Made by a program: the position numbers and the translations under genes
Shown here: positions 40,708 through 52,543 of the stretch, one piece after another
Numbering within the stretch: the stretch's first letter is position 1
Layout: each line of letters opens with the position of its first letter
The notes under the pieces: generated by a model
Database searches by the model: none
What the model saw: only the letters and a program-made list of their open reading frames with translations
Told to the model about the DNA's origin: nothing
DNA from: Guillardia theta CCMP2712
Lineage: Eukaryota > Cryptophyceae > Pyrenomonadales > Geminigeraceae
Reading direction: 5' to 3'
Assembly: GCF_000315625.1 (NCBI RefSeq)
Contig: NW_005434644.1
Location: 335,363-399,362 of the forward strand
Length of the DNA stretch: 64,000 nt

Positions 40708-41700
40708 TCAGCTCGGATTCTCAGAATTCTCGGGGCAGAAATCCGTGAGCTTGCCCTTCTTGCTTGTCATCTCTTGGGACAAATTGAAGATCGATTCGAG
40801 GTTTCCACGCAAACTAGCCATCTCGTCCTCAGATACTTCGAGATCCTTGTCGGCAGCACTGTCCATGTTTGAAGAAATGCTCTGGAGACGAAAGAATTCG
40901 GCACTTTGGACCAGACTAACCTCAGGCAGCCGCTGAGGCTCTGAGTACTCCAGGTTTGTCGGATAGATCAGGACCTCAATCCTTTCGTTGCCAGTTGTGC
41001 AAATGAATTTCTCAAGCGCCAGAATCAAGATTTGAGCTTTCTTTGGAACGCGCATGGTCACAAGAGTCGATCTGCCCGTCCTTGCTGCATGTAGCATAGC
41101 TCTGCACAACTTGAGTTTTTTGTCGCAGCCCCAATCGATCGAGCGGAGCATTCTGCCAGTAATCGCAGAAGAGCTCTTATTGAGCAGTGCCGCTGCTGGG
41201 CCGTCACTGGAGATGACGAAGTATGGTTCCTTGGGCTCAACCACCAGCCTACCCTTCTTTTGTACGAAACTGACAGGAAGCTGACTAACAACCTCCCTGA
41301 GACGTTCCTGAATAGTGTCTTCAAGCTCGAAATCGTCCACAGAGCATAGGAAACGGGAGATGCTGCATGTGAGAGGTGATGGAGTAGAAAGGATGCTGTT
41401 GTCCGAGTCTCCTGGTCCAATCGGCGAGGTCAGGGATGTAGGAGTGTTCTGCGCAGCCATATTCCCTCCATAAGACCTTTTCAAATTTCGACGCGGCTCA
41501 TCACCAACCGGGCTACTGCACGTTAGAGATGACTCGGTGGGAACGGTGTATGCCTTTTCCTGTGGACCCGCCACTGCTGCTGCTGCATCCAACTCGCCAT
41601 CCTTGGTTTCATTTGCGTTATTCTCCAAAATTTCGCCTATCACAAACTTCTTCGACGCGTAAGCAGCTACGAGGGATGGATCCATGTCCGTTGCTGTCAT
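40708..41700 (-). CDS. PAS-like protein, larger paralogue
   Basis: Single exon, 330 residues. Residues about 1-130 are Ser/Thr/Asn-rich with no recognised domain. Residues about 140-250 carry the PAS-like core: EPYFVISSDGPAAALLN, ITGRMLRSIDWG, then ATLVTMR-type strands (STLVTMRVPKKAQILILALE). The end is a Glu/Ser-rich helix. The gene converges on the smaller paralogue with 271 bp between stops, which suggests an inverted local duplication followed by loss or gain of the N-terminal half. There is no zinc cluster, unlike the gene at 9480. The start at 41700 is the first ATG of the frame. Confidence 0.68.
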   Translation of the reverse strand: MTATDMDPSLVAAYASKKFVIGEILENNANETKDGELDAAAAVAGPQEKAYTVPTESSLTCSSPVGDEPRRNLKRSYGGNMAAQNTPTSLTSPIGPGDSDNSILSTPSPLTCSISRFLCSVDDFELEDTIQERLREVVSQLPVSFVQKKGRLVVEPKEPYFVISSDGPAAALLNKSSSAITGRMLRSIDWGCDKKLKLCRAMLHAARTGRSTLVTMRVPKKAQILILALEKFICTTGNERIEVLIYPTNLEYSEPQRLPEVSLVQSAEFFRLQSISSNMDSAADKDLEVSEDEMASLRGNLESIFNLSQEMTSKKGKLTDFCPENSENPS

Positions 41701-42319
41701 AGAATACTTGAGGGTATTTCTGATACGTGAGAAAGGGTTACAATCTCAGTATCCGATGAAATTGCTCTAGTATCACTGGTTTCCTGTGCTCTTTTATGAG
41801 CGTGTATCCTTGCTTGTCTCTACCGCTTTGCCTCTGTTGAGCGCTACCTGACCGTCCGTAATTCTCTTGCCGATTTGCTGGCAGCTGAATGGGTTTGCTT
41901 CTCTCTAAACGCCAGCCTCTGCAATTGCCAGCCTTTGAACCACTCTTCCGACTGTCTTCTGATGGTCTCGACGCTTCTAGAGTCAGCTGTCTGGGTTGAG
42001 TACCCCTACCCCTATCATTCCAGAATTTTACATCATGTTTTCTGGGCTGGGTACCATACCTGTCGCCATAGCTGCAAAAATGCAGGATCTGACATGTCAG
42101 CATTTTGACGAAAAGGAGTTGTTTCTGATCTCAGAAATTTCGAGAAGGTCAGAGGCATCCAAGACCTTGTGATTGGGATGTCTTACAAGGAATTGTAGCA
42201 GGTTGGGGGTGGGTGATAGATATAAGACTTGGGGGTGGTATTGACTCCCCATAATTTTGTGGGGGTGGATGTCTTTAAAACGTTTTACCTGTCCGACCCC
42301 CCACGCTGACATTTATTAG

Positions 42320-42523
42320 TAGCAGGGTAACTTTGAGTAAAAGCAGGGATGTGGTACTCTTTTCAGTTTTTACTACGGATTGTGATATGACTGGTACCAT
42401 GAAGGGGCCGGGTGCCACTGTGACTGATCGGACGGTCACGGCGTGGCGTCAGCGACAGCGCCCGGCCGGGCGCCGCCGCGCCCCGGCCGGGCCCCTGAAA
42501 TTACACTCAGTAACTGTGACTGA
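42320..42523. repeat. GC-rich dispersed element, left part
   Basis: It begins with GTAACTTTGAGTAAAAG at about 42327 and passes into GCCCGGCCGGGCGCCGCCG sequence. It ends exactly where direct repeat copy 1 begins. Confidence 0.6.
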
Positions 42524-42850
42524 GACGGAATACAAGTTTGTTAGACTTGTACTAGTCCAAAGTCACGCAGATGTGATGGCACATCGACCTTAGTTGTAAC
42601 AAGACAGTTTTTGCTCAAGACCGAGTTTAATGCACACAAAAACAGAATTGAGGAGCACATGAGAGATAGACTGTATGCTAGGATGTGAAACCCAAGCATC
42701 CAGACATGAGAGGACCTTAGCAAGACGGCTAGGAAAGTCCCCTCTTCATTCCATGTACTACATGCCGCCTCGCCACGTAAGTCGTCTTGGTTTACAGGAG
42801 AGTTTTTGTTAACTCGGCGCTATCTGACTGGCACGGCTGGCATACGTTCC
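42524..42850. repeat. Direct repeat copy 1 (327 bp)
   Basis: It runs from GACGGAATACAAG to CATACGTTCC. By eye it is the same as 43746-44067 except for five extra bases (GATGG, about 42574-42578). Confidence 0.95.
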
Positions 42851-43745
42851 GAGCCATCCTCCCCCCGAGTTTCTGAAATAGTACGTTACATCGGACGTCA
42901 GAAAGTCACACAAACAAGAATGTCAGCAGATCCAAGTCAAGATACGATGATACAACGTCAAGTTCACAGTCAAGCTGAGCGGGCAATAACCATTCAAGGA
43001 TTGTCCATTCTGAAGAAGATTTTCATGCAGGGCTATTAGATGTGCAGTGCAGAGATAAGGGAGATGCCTGGCGAGCTGATGCAATGACGAGAGAAGGAGG
43101 ATAAGATAAGAGAGTCTGAGGAGAGAACTTCGGAGTTCAGATAACAGAGAGAGAGCCTGAGAGAGAGAGAGAGAGCGTGCACGCCGGCATTTGAAGACCA
43201 AAAGATAAATTTTGAACCGTAAAGAACTTGTCGGACCAGAGATTGCTGCCGCGAGATGGAACATCCGTTTCAAGGTATTCGAAGATTGTTGTTGTGCAGT
43301 TGTACCTTGTTCGCCGATCCAGAAGTAGCTCCAGTTATGCATGCCACAGCCTAGCTCCATGACATGAAAACTTCCGCCAGATCTCCTGGTAGTTCCATTT
43401 GATCCTACTCAAAGATCAAGAAAAATAAGAATCGAATCAGCTTCAAGTGCGTTTCCACACGGTTAAGCAGATATTCGACCGACCAATCTGGCTGGGGAAA
43501 GGCTTGTTTTTCCTATTCGAAGATCAATCAAACAAATTGAGGCTGAGATGAGAGGCCGCCTAAACAACTTGCGGCTAGAAAGAGAGCCTGATTGAAGAGA
43601 GGAGTCATCCGAATTTGTAAGGCTTGAATTGCATGAATTTTCGACAGTAACGAAACGATACCAAGAAAGAAAAAACTCCAGTAAACAATTCAACTAACCA
43701 AATATAAGATCAACATGATTGAGCATGTAATCGAGGCTCATAACC

Positions 43746-44067
43746 GACGGAATACAAGTTTGTTAGACTTGTACTAGTCCAAAGTCACGCAGATGTCACA
43801 TCGACCTTAGTTGTAACAAGACAGTTTTTGCTCAAGACCGAGTTTAATGCACACAAAAACAGAATTGAGGAGCACATGAGAGATAGACTGTATGCTAGGA
43901 TGTGAAACCCAAGCATCCAGACATGAGAGGACCTTAGCAAGACGGCTAGGAAAGTCCCCTCTTCATTCCATGTACTACATGCCGCCTCGCCACGTAAGTC
44001 GTCTTGGTTTACAGGAGAGTTTTTGTTAACTCGGCGCTATCTGACTGGCACGGCTGGCATACGTTCC
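43746..44067. repeat. Direct repeat copy 2 (322 bp)
   Basis: Second copy of the block at 42524-42850, same orientation, with a 5-bp deletion. It is followed at once by GC-rich island sequence. Confidence 0.95.
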
Positions 44068-44760
44068 ATCGGACTGTGATCGGATCGTGCCAGGTGACTC
44101 CGGCGGACGGGCCGGGCCGACCCGGTGAGACTCTCAGAAGTCGGAGAAGAGCCAGATAGCCTGCCTCAGTCCTGTCCGGCCCCCGGCGTCGGCCAGTGAC
44201 TCAGTGACTCGTGACGGCAGTGCTCTCGGCCTCGCGGCCGCGCCCGGGCCGGCGGCCGCCGGCAGGCGGCCCGGGGGCTGCAGCCCGGGCCCAGGCCGCT
44301 GAGACTCAGTGATGGGTCGCCGGGGACGGGGCCTCGCCGCCCACTGTAGTATCGGTGATCAAGTTGGGAAACTTGACCCGGCTCAGCCTCCAGGCTCGGA
44401 GTTTCCCGTGGCAACTTTCATGTTGAAACCAGGCTCAGACAGGCTCTGTGTGCGGCCGGGTCGGGCCACATAACTTTGAGTAAAGAAGCCAGTGACGGAC
44501 GAACTTCCAAGTTCCGAAGTTGGCACTGCTTCAATGTAGTAATAACTCGTACTGATCTTTAACTTAGCTTTGACTCGAATAACTAGTAGTCAGCCTGTGT
44601 GAGCGAGGCTGGCAGTGGGGCCCGGCGGCGGCCGGCCGGGCGTACCACGGTAGTACGGTAGCGGGCTACCGTACCGGGTCCGCCCGGGCCGACCTGCCAC
44701 TCAAAGGGCCCCGGGGGTGCCCCAGCGTCCGTTAAAATGCAGCCTTAGACCGCCAGCATC
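44068..44760. repeat. GC-rich dispersed element, right part
   Basis: It contains GCCCGGGCCGGCGGCCG words, ATAACTTTGAGTAAAG at about 44470, the shared block at 44546-44577, and a mirrored GGTAGTACGGTAGC / GCTACCGTACCGGG pair at about 44650-44680. Confidence 0.65.
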
Positions 44761-44928
44761 ATCGTCCTCAGTTGCGGCAGTGCAGACTCAGACCAAGAAG
44801 CGTTGCAGTCGCTGAGGGGCTGAAGGGGCCGCCGAGCCTGGGAGACGAACCACTGATGACAAACTCGAGGCCTCTAGTTGCTCCTCGGCCATTCAGCGTC
44901 GAACTACCTGAAGTAGAAGATCGCCATC

Positions 44929-47900
44929 ATGTCGACCGACCGCGCAGTGTTCCCCCACACCTCAGCTCGAGTTGTGGCATGGATGTGAGCCTGAAACTTG
45001 CTGGGCCTGATATTGAAGGTGTATTTGACCAAAGCTGACAGGACTCTACATCCCAAGCTAGGTCATCAACGCCTGCTCCTGGCTTGTCCAGAACACGGCT
45101 GCGAAGACAAAACCCGAGATCAAGCTCTTCGAGCAACTTCTACATACCGGAAGGCTCTGACGCTCCTGTGAAGTCGGGGGACGAGATAAGGAAGATGATC
45201 GATCCTAATTTCAAGATCAAGCATCAGAAGGAGGTGAGGGCTCGATAGGTAAACAAGATCCACGGTGACTCGCAACATTGGTCAGGTGCTTGAAAGGACC
45301 AACTTCTACTTGGATCAGACCTTCGAAAAGACCATCGAGTCCTACAAGACCGAGTACTTTGAGCTTGACCTCTCCAGTCGCCCTCTCGAGTCGATTCCTC
45401 TGAAATGCGCGAGGATCACCTTCCAAGTGCTCATGGGATCATGCGAGGTCTTTCTGTCCATGAGCGATCATGCCGAGTACCCGTCACGAGAGCAGCACGA
45501 CTGGGCGCTGCCCCCTGTAGATCTCTACGACGGCTCCGGAAGGATGGATGAAGTCATAACGCTGATCATAACGCCAGTAGATAAGGCATACGCGAGTTCT
45601 AAGGCGAGGAGAATCATCTTCGGGGTTAGGAGCCCCACGGGCCACGTCCACTTCAAAGTGAAGCCGCAGCTCAAGTCTTTCTTGACGGGAAATGCGTCGC
45701 AGATGCTGGAGGACAGGTCGACGAGGTGAGCGAAACTTTGATGATGAAACCTGGTTGACAGCGCATGCAGGAAAAAGATTGAGAGAGACTCCAAGATGAA
45801 GGAGACAAGAGAGATCAAACAAAGCGTGTTGCACTCCGAGCTTCGAACGAAGCTTGCACGGTCTGGAAAAGAGACGCAGATCCCTGAGTTCCGTCCCAAG
45901 ACCTTGGAGCATCAGCCGTCGAGGATCAAGTCACCAATAGCGAGCTTGGCAAGAAATCTCTCGGCGACCATCGCGCCATCAAAACCCAACACTGAGAGCT
46001 TGTGGAATATCCTCGAGAGCCTGGAGAAAGACTACACGGCCGAGCCCGCGGTCGAGCAGGTCGATGCTGCTCTGCAACGGCTGCAGTCCGGCAGCGTGTA
46101 CCAGGGGAGCGCAACACAGCGGTCGACGGCCCTGGTCACCGGGAGGGAGGGATGGACCTCCAGGACGGCGAGAAGCTCGACGAGGAAGAAGCGACTGATC
46201 GCCAAGTGAGCTCTGGTGACCCCGAGCATGCAGCGATGTCTCACTCCTTGCGGCAGGCAGGCTCAGGTGCCGATCGATCCGGACGTGGTCGAGCTGGACA
46301 AAGGGAACTGGGAGAAGATCGTTCTGTCCGCCAAGATCCCAGCGGCGATGAGGCTGCAGTGGGCGGTGGAGGAGATCGAGAGCGCAAAGAACAACTCGCA
46401 GGGGCTGACGGGGGCGAGGAGATACCTGCGCAACCACCCTCTGGAATCGAGGAAGCAAGCTGCCCTGCAGCCTATCAGCACCCGGATGGTCCCAATGTCA
46501 GCTCGCAGCATCAACTTTGGGAACCTGGTCACGGATGAAGTCAGGACCGCAAGAAGCCACTACTCGGGGGAGTACCACGACTCGCAAGTCGCCGTTCCCT
46601 CCCACCAACAGCATGTCGCCGACTCCCTAGAAGAAGAGTTCGCAACTGAAGCTTCTCGTCCCCTTGACCAGCGGCCGTTGGATTACCCGGACATTCCTCC
46701 GCTGGACTTCAAGAAGCTGTTTGAACGAGCGACCGGAAAGGTCTCGCAGCAGTTTGTGCCTGAGACCCCCGAGGCCCCCCAGCTGAGCGAGCGACGAGGC
46801 GACACGAGCGCAAGGAACGAGCCGCAGAAGGGAGGGCTGTCGTCAAGGGGGGAAGGGTCCTCCAGCGCGCGGGGGAAGGTGGAGGGGTCGTCGAGCGCGA
46901 GGGGGAAGGTGGAGGGGACTTCAAGTGCAAGGGGGAAGTTGGAGGGGCCCCTGAGCTCGAGGGAGAGCTTGTCTGCAAGGTCTTCCTCAAGCGTGGAGAG
47001 CGAGTCTGGTCTTCAGAAAGCTCTGCTGGCTGACGACGAGAAACTCTGTCTCTCCCTCTTCTCCAAGTACCGGGCAAACCACATGACCAGGTTCTCCAAG
47101 ACCAAGGAGTTCCTGGACAGGCTGGGGCCCGAGGAGCCGCAGGCTGAGGTCGGGATGAGCCTTACGGACTTGATCAAACTGCTGCTGGAGATGAAGATCA
47201 TCACGACGGGGAAGTCAGGAGCCTTCAACCGGAGGGACGTGGTGACCATGGGCAGAGAGTGCTTCAACATGCGGGGAGAGCAGCATCACCCGACCGAGGA
47301 CGAGATCATCCTGTCCTACGACGAGTTCAAGTCCATCCTCGACAGGATCTCCAAGGCTCTGGGGAAGCCTTACTACGCGGACAGAGCTCGGCCTGCGGGG
47401 ATAGACAAGAAGCTGTGGGATCGAATCATGGAAGACACCAAGCCCGAGATCAGGCTGAGACGAATTGCCCAGGACCAGAACTTCAGGAAGAAGATCCTCC
47501 GAGCCTTTGGCGTCCACGACCGGGACAGCGACGGGGTCCTGCTGTGGGAAGAGTTTCACGAGCTGTGCAGGAAGGAGCTGGGGGTGAAGAAGGCACACAG
47601 CCTCAAGATGCTCGAGACGGGGCAGGTCAACCTCGAGGGCCCGGGCCTGACAGTCGAGACGTTCATGTCTCTCTTCCTGAGCCCTGACCCCGACCCGGTG
47701 GACGCGAGAGAGACGGAGGAGAGCTTCAAGAACGCCATCGTCCACGAGTACAGGAGGCTGCATGCCGAGATGTGTGCTGGGTCAGAGGACGTGGGCGTGA
47801 CAGGGTCCAAGTACAAGGCCATCGAGCACCTTCAGAGCAAGGCGAAGAAATTCTCGACGAGCAAGGAGGAGGTGAAGGCTGGATGGCTCTACCGGCGAGG

Positions 47901-48857
47901 TGCTTCCCTCTCCCTCTCCCTCTTGCTCCCTCTCTCTCCCTCTCTCTCCCTCTCTTCCTCCTCCCTCCCTCCCTCCCTCCCTCGGCTCAACCCTGACACC
48001 CTCACTCAGAGACCTTCGGGCCCATCAAGAAGTGGATGATGTACTATGCCGTGCTGGAGAAGCGCATCGGAGGGTCCGTGCTGAGGCTGTTCAACAGCAC
48101 GCTGCCGGAGGAGGAGCTGGAGAACGACGTGGCGTATGACGAGGCAGGGCAGATAGACGCGCTGTGGATCGACGGAGCAGACCCAGCAGAGATCGTGCAC
48201 CTTGCCGACTCGTCGGAAGTTCGGCAGGAGGCGGCGAAGCACGCGGCTCCTCAGCTGGAGCGAATGCAGGAGAGACTGGTGTCGCTAAGGAGCAGGAAGG
48301 CGCGAGAGATTGCGGCAGCCAGGGTCTCTCTAGTACCAGAGACGGGCAGGAGCGAGGGATCGGAAGACAGCGAGAACTGGACTTACTGCATCATCAAAAT
48401 CCGTTGCTCCTCCAGCAAGCTGAACCCGGGCAAGCATGACGTCCTCCTCAAGGTTCGCAGCGAGTGTGCGGAGGATGAGGCGGAAGACTGGGTGGAGGCC
48501 ATTCGCTCTTCCGTCCCTGACCTTCAGCTTGCCATGGGCGAAAACCTGAGGACCATCCAGGAGATCGCACGTTCCACACCCCAGCTGCGAGACGTGTGCG
48601 TTCCTCTCGACCACGAGGAGGAGATTCTTGCGAGCAATGTGGCCAACGTCATCGCAGAGGCTCTGAAGCCCTCGTGCATCATCATGCCCGTGCTGGACAG
48701 TCAGGGGAACCTGACGCTGGCAGCAGGAGGCAGAGATGACAAGGAGGATCAGGACAGCAAGAAGAAGAAGCAGGCCGGGACGCTCGAAGCCATCATAGAG
48801 GAGACGGAGGAAGATCTCCTTGCCTTCTTGACGCCGGTCGCCGAGCTCATCGAGTGA
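44929..48857 (+). CDS. EF-hand and PH domain protein
   Basis: Likely exons: 44929-44989, 45090-45233, 45288-45727 or so, 45770-46207 or so, 46258-47899 and 48010-48857. The first two and the 45.7/46.2 kb joins are the least sure. Residues coded at 45300-45720 form a beta-rich domain I do not recognise. The 46258-47899 exon has three Ser-Ala-Arg-Gly-Lys repeats (about 46853-46938) and a helical region. One canonical EF-hand loop follows, DRDSDGVLLWEE (about 47518-47553), in FGVHDRDSDG...FHELC. A PH domain then begins KAGWLYRR at the exon end and continues after splicing as ETFGPIKKWMMYYAVLE. It ends in the EDWVEAIRSS helix (about 48484-48513), with a large insertion inside. The PH domain suggests membrane or phosphoinositide binding with calcium input. 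The stop is only 16 bp from that of the opposing gene. Confidence 0.68.
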
Positions 48858-48873
48858 GTTCGACCGTTGACCG

Positions 48874-51800
48874 TTAACGAGGAAGCTGCTTCCTCCTCGG
48901 AGAGAAGTACCAACTGCGATGCTGAAGTTCTTGGGTGACCTGTTCGTCCGCTGAGCTCTTCTCTCTACTCCTCCCTCCTCTCTCCTCCTCCTCTTCTCTC
49001 CTCTCTCCTCCTCCTCTCTCCTCCTCCTTCCCCTTATTTCCTCCCCCCCTGCTCACCTGGATGGAGACATTGGTTTTCTCCCCCCATTGATCGACGACCT
49101 TCTGTATGATATGAACCAGGGAACCATCTGTCTTTTGCTGAGAGGAACGTATTTCTGTAGAGTATATAAAGTAACCTGGTGCGGTCACTGTGTAGTAACT
49201 GCCACCTGCCACCAGACCTGGCAAGCTAGTCAGCTTGTCATGTCTCGTTCCTCTCGAGCCCACCAGCATCGCTCACTGAGTCATCCAAACAATCAAGAAG
49301 CTGATCTAAGTGCGCTTGCTCTCCGAGGGAAGGAGGGCAGACGTAAACGAAGTCCAAGGATCCGGAGGCGATACACTTTGCCGCCTCCTCCTGACAAGGG
49401 CTGCACAACAACTGCCTGTCGCTCCAATCCAAGACCTCCACGTGCCCTCCATAGGGCGTGTACGCTGCCATCTCCTCTTTGATGTAGCTGCATGATATTC
49501 CGAGCACCATCCCCCGTCCTGACAAGCTTCGTTCGCTCAGCAGGTCCCCCATGGCCTGACTGTCGCACAAACTTCAGCGAGGAGTCAAGGACGAGACATC
49601 GGCCGACCGCGTGTCCAGCACGACTCCTCCCCAGTCCATGCTCGAAGGTACAGCCAGCTCAACAAGTAGCTGGGGGGCGGGTGAGCTGTGAGGACTAGAA
49701 CCCATCCTCACCTCCCCGCCCGCTGACGCGAAGACAGGCAAGCCGTCCCATCCAATCAGCTCCACCTGAACTTCTAGCCTTCCTATCGGAAGGTCTGCAA
49801 CATGATCATGACGCTGGAGGGGCAGTGGCGGCAACAAGTGCCTTGGAGGAGGAGCAGCGTCTTGTTGGAACACGATCGTCCGTTGTCTGTATCCCAGTCA
49901 GCGGGAGGCCCGGAAGCTCTGAAGCATCTGCCCACCCCAGGTGATGCAGACCTGACCGTCCTGTCCGAGGTCGAAGCTCGACACTGAGAGGGATGTCAAC
50001 TTGTCGTTTCTCCCTCCCACGTAGTCTGACCGTCAGTGAGCACGAAAGCATGCTCGGGGTTGACGACCGAGCCAGCGGCAGGGAAGATAAGGCGAGCTTC
50101 GGGCCGACGATGACTCAGGTCGAGGAACATGCGGCAAGGCATCTCCGTTTGAAGGTGGTTGTCGGAGACAGAGACGACCTGCGCAGCAACATCAGCTGCT
50201 TGCTTTCAACCTACTCAACCTGGCATATAGCCCTCTCCTCTTCGTCACCCTCCATCCCCTGCCTCCTCCACGCAGGTATGCTTCATCTCCTCACGTTGCA
50301 GAGATCTGCGTGGCGAGCACAGGTGAGGGTGAACACGCTCTCCTCTGTTCCCATGTAGCCATCCTTCAAGGTCATGTTCAAGACCTGCAACCGCCCCATC
50401 AGATTTGCACGATGCCATGGCTGCTCCTTTCCTCGTCCATCTTCCTCGATACCACACGGATGGATTCTCCCGTCCCACCGAAAATATTTCCTCGCAGCAA
50501 CTGCGATGCGATCAGGATGCAAGTCCTCCCATCATGGAGTGGCGGATTGACTTCCAACTCACCACGTTGGCAGCTTTCCCTGAGTATTTCATGTGAGCGT
50601 CTTGCGGGAACCCGTGGACATCAAGTCCTTCGTCGTAGCTGGTCAACCAGAATCATCACAGAAGCACCAAGTTGAGGCTCCTTCACCTGAGATCCATGGA
50701 GTAGATCAAGAAGCGACGGGACTGGAGGTGTAGAGCCTGCAGGTTCAACGGTGGCTGCACGAATCGCACACCTTGACCAGTCGTCACGTCAACTCCTGTC
50801 TCCCTCTTCCTCCCCTCACATAGTCCCGCATCCATCCAGAAGAACTGAGAGGATCCGAAGGGGTTCTCCTCCACCACTTCCTCCAGCCAGAAGATCTTTG
50901 ACATCACCTGCACGCGTCCTCACCTCTCCGACGCACCTCGTGCTTCAACTCTCACCAGGGCGTTGTACAACTCCATCTTGGCAGGGTTGTATCTGGAGCA
51001 GCAGCACTTAGCAGCTTCTTACGCCAGATCACAACAAGATACATCTTGTTGAACCCTTGCCATCTCTGGCTCACACGGAGAGTCTCAACATCATCGAAGT
51101 GCTTGAAGGCTGCTGGAGCTATCACGAAAGGAATTCAACATGCTGAAGTCCACCTGTAAGATCTGAGAGCTCTTTGCGTCGGATGGTGGCCTTGGAGTGC
51201 AGGTAAGGCTCTACGAGATGGGCATACTCCTCCTGCAGCAGCGTCAGGGCTCCCGAAGTAGTGATGGAGCAGATCAAAGGACGATATTCCTGCATGTGGA
51301 TCACGACGGGGATCTTGAGGGCCAGGATGTGCAGGATGTTTCCGATGTAATCTTCTTCGAAGCTGATGTTCCCATGCCTCCTTCCTATGTTGATCGCCTG
51401 ACATCAGATGAGGGGGGGTGAAAGTGCAGCCACGTCCTCGCTCACAGCAGTGACAAACGTCAGGTCACGGTACCCTTCGTCCCCAAGATCCTTCGTCGCC
51501 CCATCGTCCCATCCAGTGCACACGCTCTCTGCAGCAGCATGTCATGCAGCAGCAGTACAAGCGTCTTCCCTCACCTCCCCTCCTGATCTTCCCGGCCAGC
51601 GCTCCCAGCAAAGACTCTCCTCTTCGGATCTCGAAACTCACTCGCAGCCGGCCAGACACCTCCAACTCCCTTCCTTGCGAGTCGAGCGCTGCGATGTAAA
51701 CAACATGCGGGCCATCTTGCAGCCCAAAGATCTTGAAGGAGCCGTCTGTCTGTGATGTCCGGCTGTAGCTCACTCCGTCGACATGTATCACCACCTTGAC

Positions 51801-52070
51801 CTCAACAAGTCAGCGACATCTAGAGCAAGAGCTGTCGACAATCATCACTTGGTCAAAATCTTCAGCATCTTCAGCGCAAACTCTCCAGGAAACGATGAGG
51901 TAGGAGGCTGTCCATACGTCTAGTGCTGATGGAGAGATGATCTCTGTCCTGCATGATCCTGGACGGCCTTGCTTCGCCATGGACTGCTCAAGCATTTGCT
52001 CCGTCTCCCTTCTCACGCACATGGACTGCAGGCTGAGCGCAAGAAGGAGGAAGCCTCGCACGAGCTGCAT
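48874..52070 (-). CDS. Secretory HtrL/YibB-like glycosyltransferase candidate
   Basis: Exons in coding order begin 51849-52070, 51575-51800, 51434-51528 and 51154-51397, continue through about 51000-50270, 50130-49985, 49900-49590, 49570-49260 and 49165-49060, and end near 48936-48874. The N-terminus is a signal peptide (LVRGFLLLALSLQSMCV). An Ig/FN3-like beta domain follows (VKVVIHVDGVSYSRTSQTDG). The central part matches the HtrL_YibB family: DLTFVTAVSED, FEEDYIGNILHILALKIPVV, WQGFNKIYNPAKMEL, then NPFGSSQFFWMDAGL (the family's 'NPF.s..f.WiDaG' motif), and later IFGGTGESIR. Downstream lie a second beta domain (about 49985-50130 and 49590-49900) and a C-terminal region (GGHVEVLDWSDRQLL...) I do not recognise. 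It is probably a Golgi or ER lumen enzyme; the sugar donor is unknown. Exact exon borders below 51154 are approximate. Confidence 0.6.
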
Positions 52071-52543
52071 GCTCGTATGTTAGGATTGCTGAAGACGTGC
52101 AAGGCTCGTCGGCTACTGCCATTCAGCTCGCAGCATGGAGCAACAAATTCCGCAGCTTCGGAGCGAGCATGGCGGGGCAAGGAAAGTCCTGCTCAGTGCA
52201 GGTGGCTCTGTGCCGCAGAGGCCCGGCCGGTGCGTCCCGGGCGGCCGCGAGTTTCCGTGCCCGCCTGGGGAAAGTTTGAAGGCGCCATGCTGTCACAGAG
52301 GGTTTGACTGGACGGTGGAGGAGGAGGCGCAGAGAGACAGAGAGCAAGAGGACGTCGGGAGAGCATGCAGTAGCAGCACGTCGCGCTAGAGCCAACGAGA
52401 GAGGAGCAGACGAGTGAAGTGAGTTCGCGGGAGAGAAGCAAAGTAGAAGCAGTCCCCGACAGGAGAAGACGCAGTGGGGAGTTGGAGGAGAAGGGGAGGA
52501 TACCCTGGAAGTTAGCGGGGAGGAGACTGAAGGGTGAAGGAGG

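Larger units (their letters stand above)
41701..44928. other. Long intergenic region with duplication and islands
   Basis: It holds unique sequence (41701-42320), an island (about 42320-42523), direct repeat copy 1, an inner segment (42851-43745), direct repeat copy 2 and a large island (44068-44760). The inner segment has one gene-like scrap on the minus strand near 43300-43375 (VMELGCGMHNWSYFWIGEQ, followed by a GT donor). I cannot extend it into a gene. Confidence 0.55.

Noticed and set aside
41738-42108. Overlapping short frames on both strands upstream of the larger PAS-like gene
   Set aside because: They match no family, are not extended by plausible splicing, and lie in the expected promoter region.
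42524-44067. Classical LTR retrotransposon
   Set aside because: The direct repeats lack TG...CA ends, I see no primer-binding site or polypurine tract, and the inside has no gag-pol coding; kept only as an unexplained duplication.
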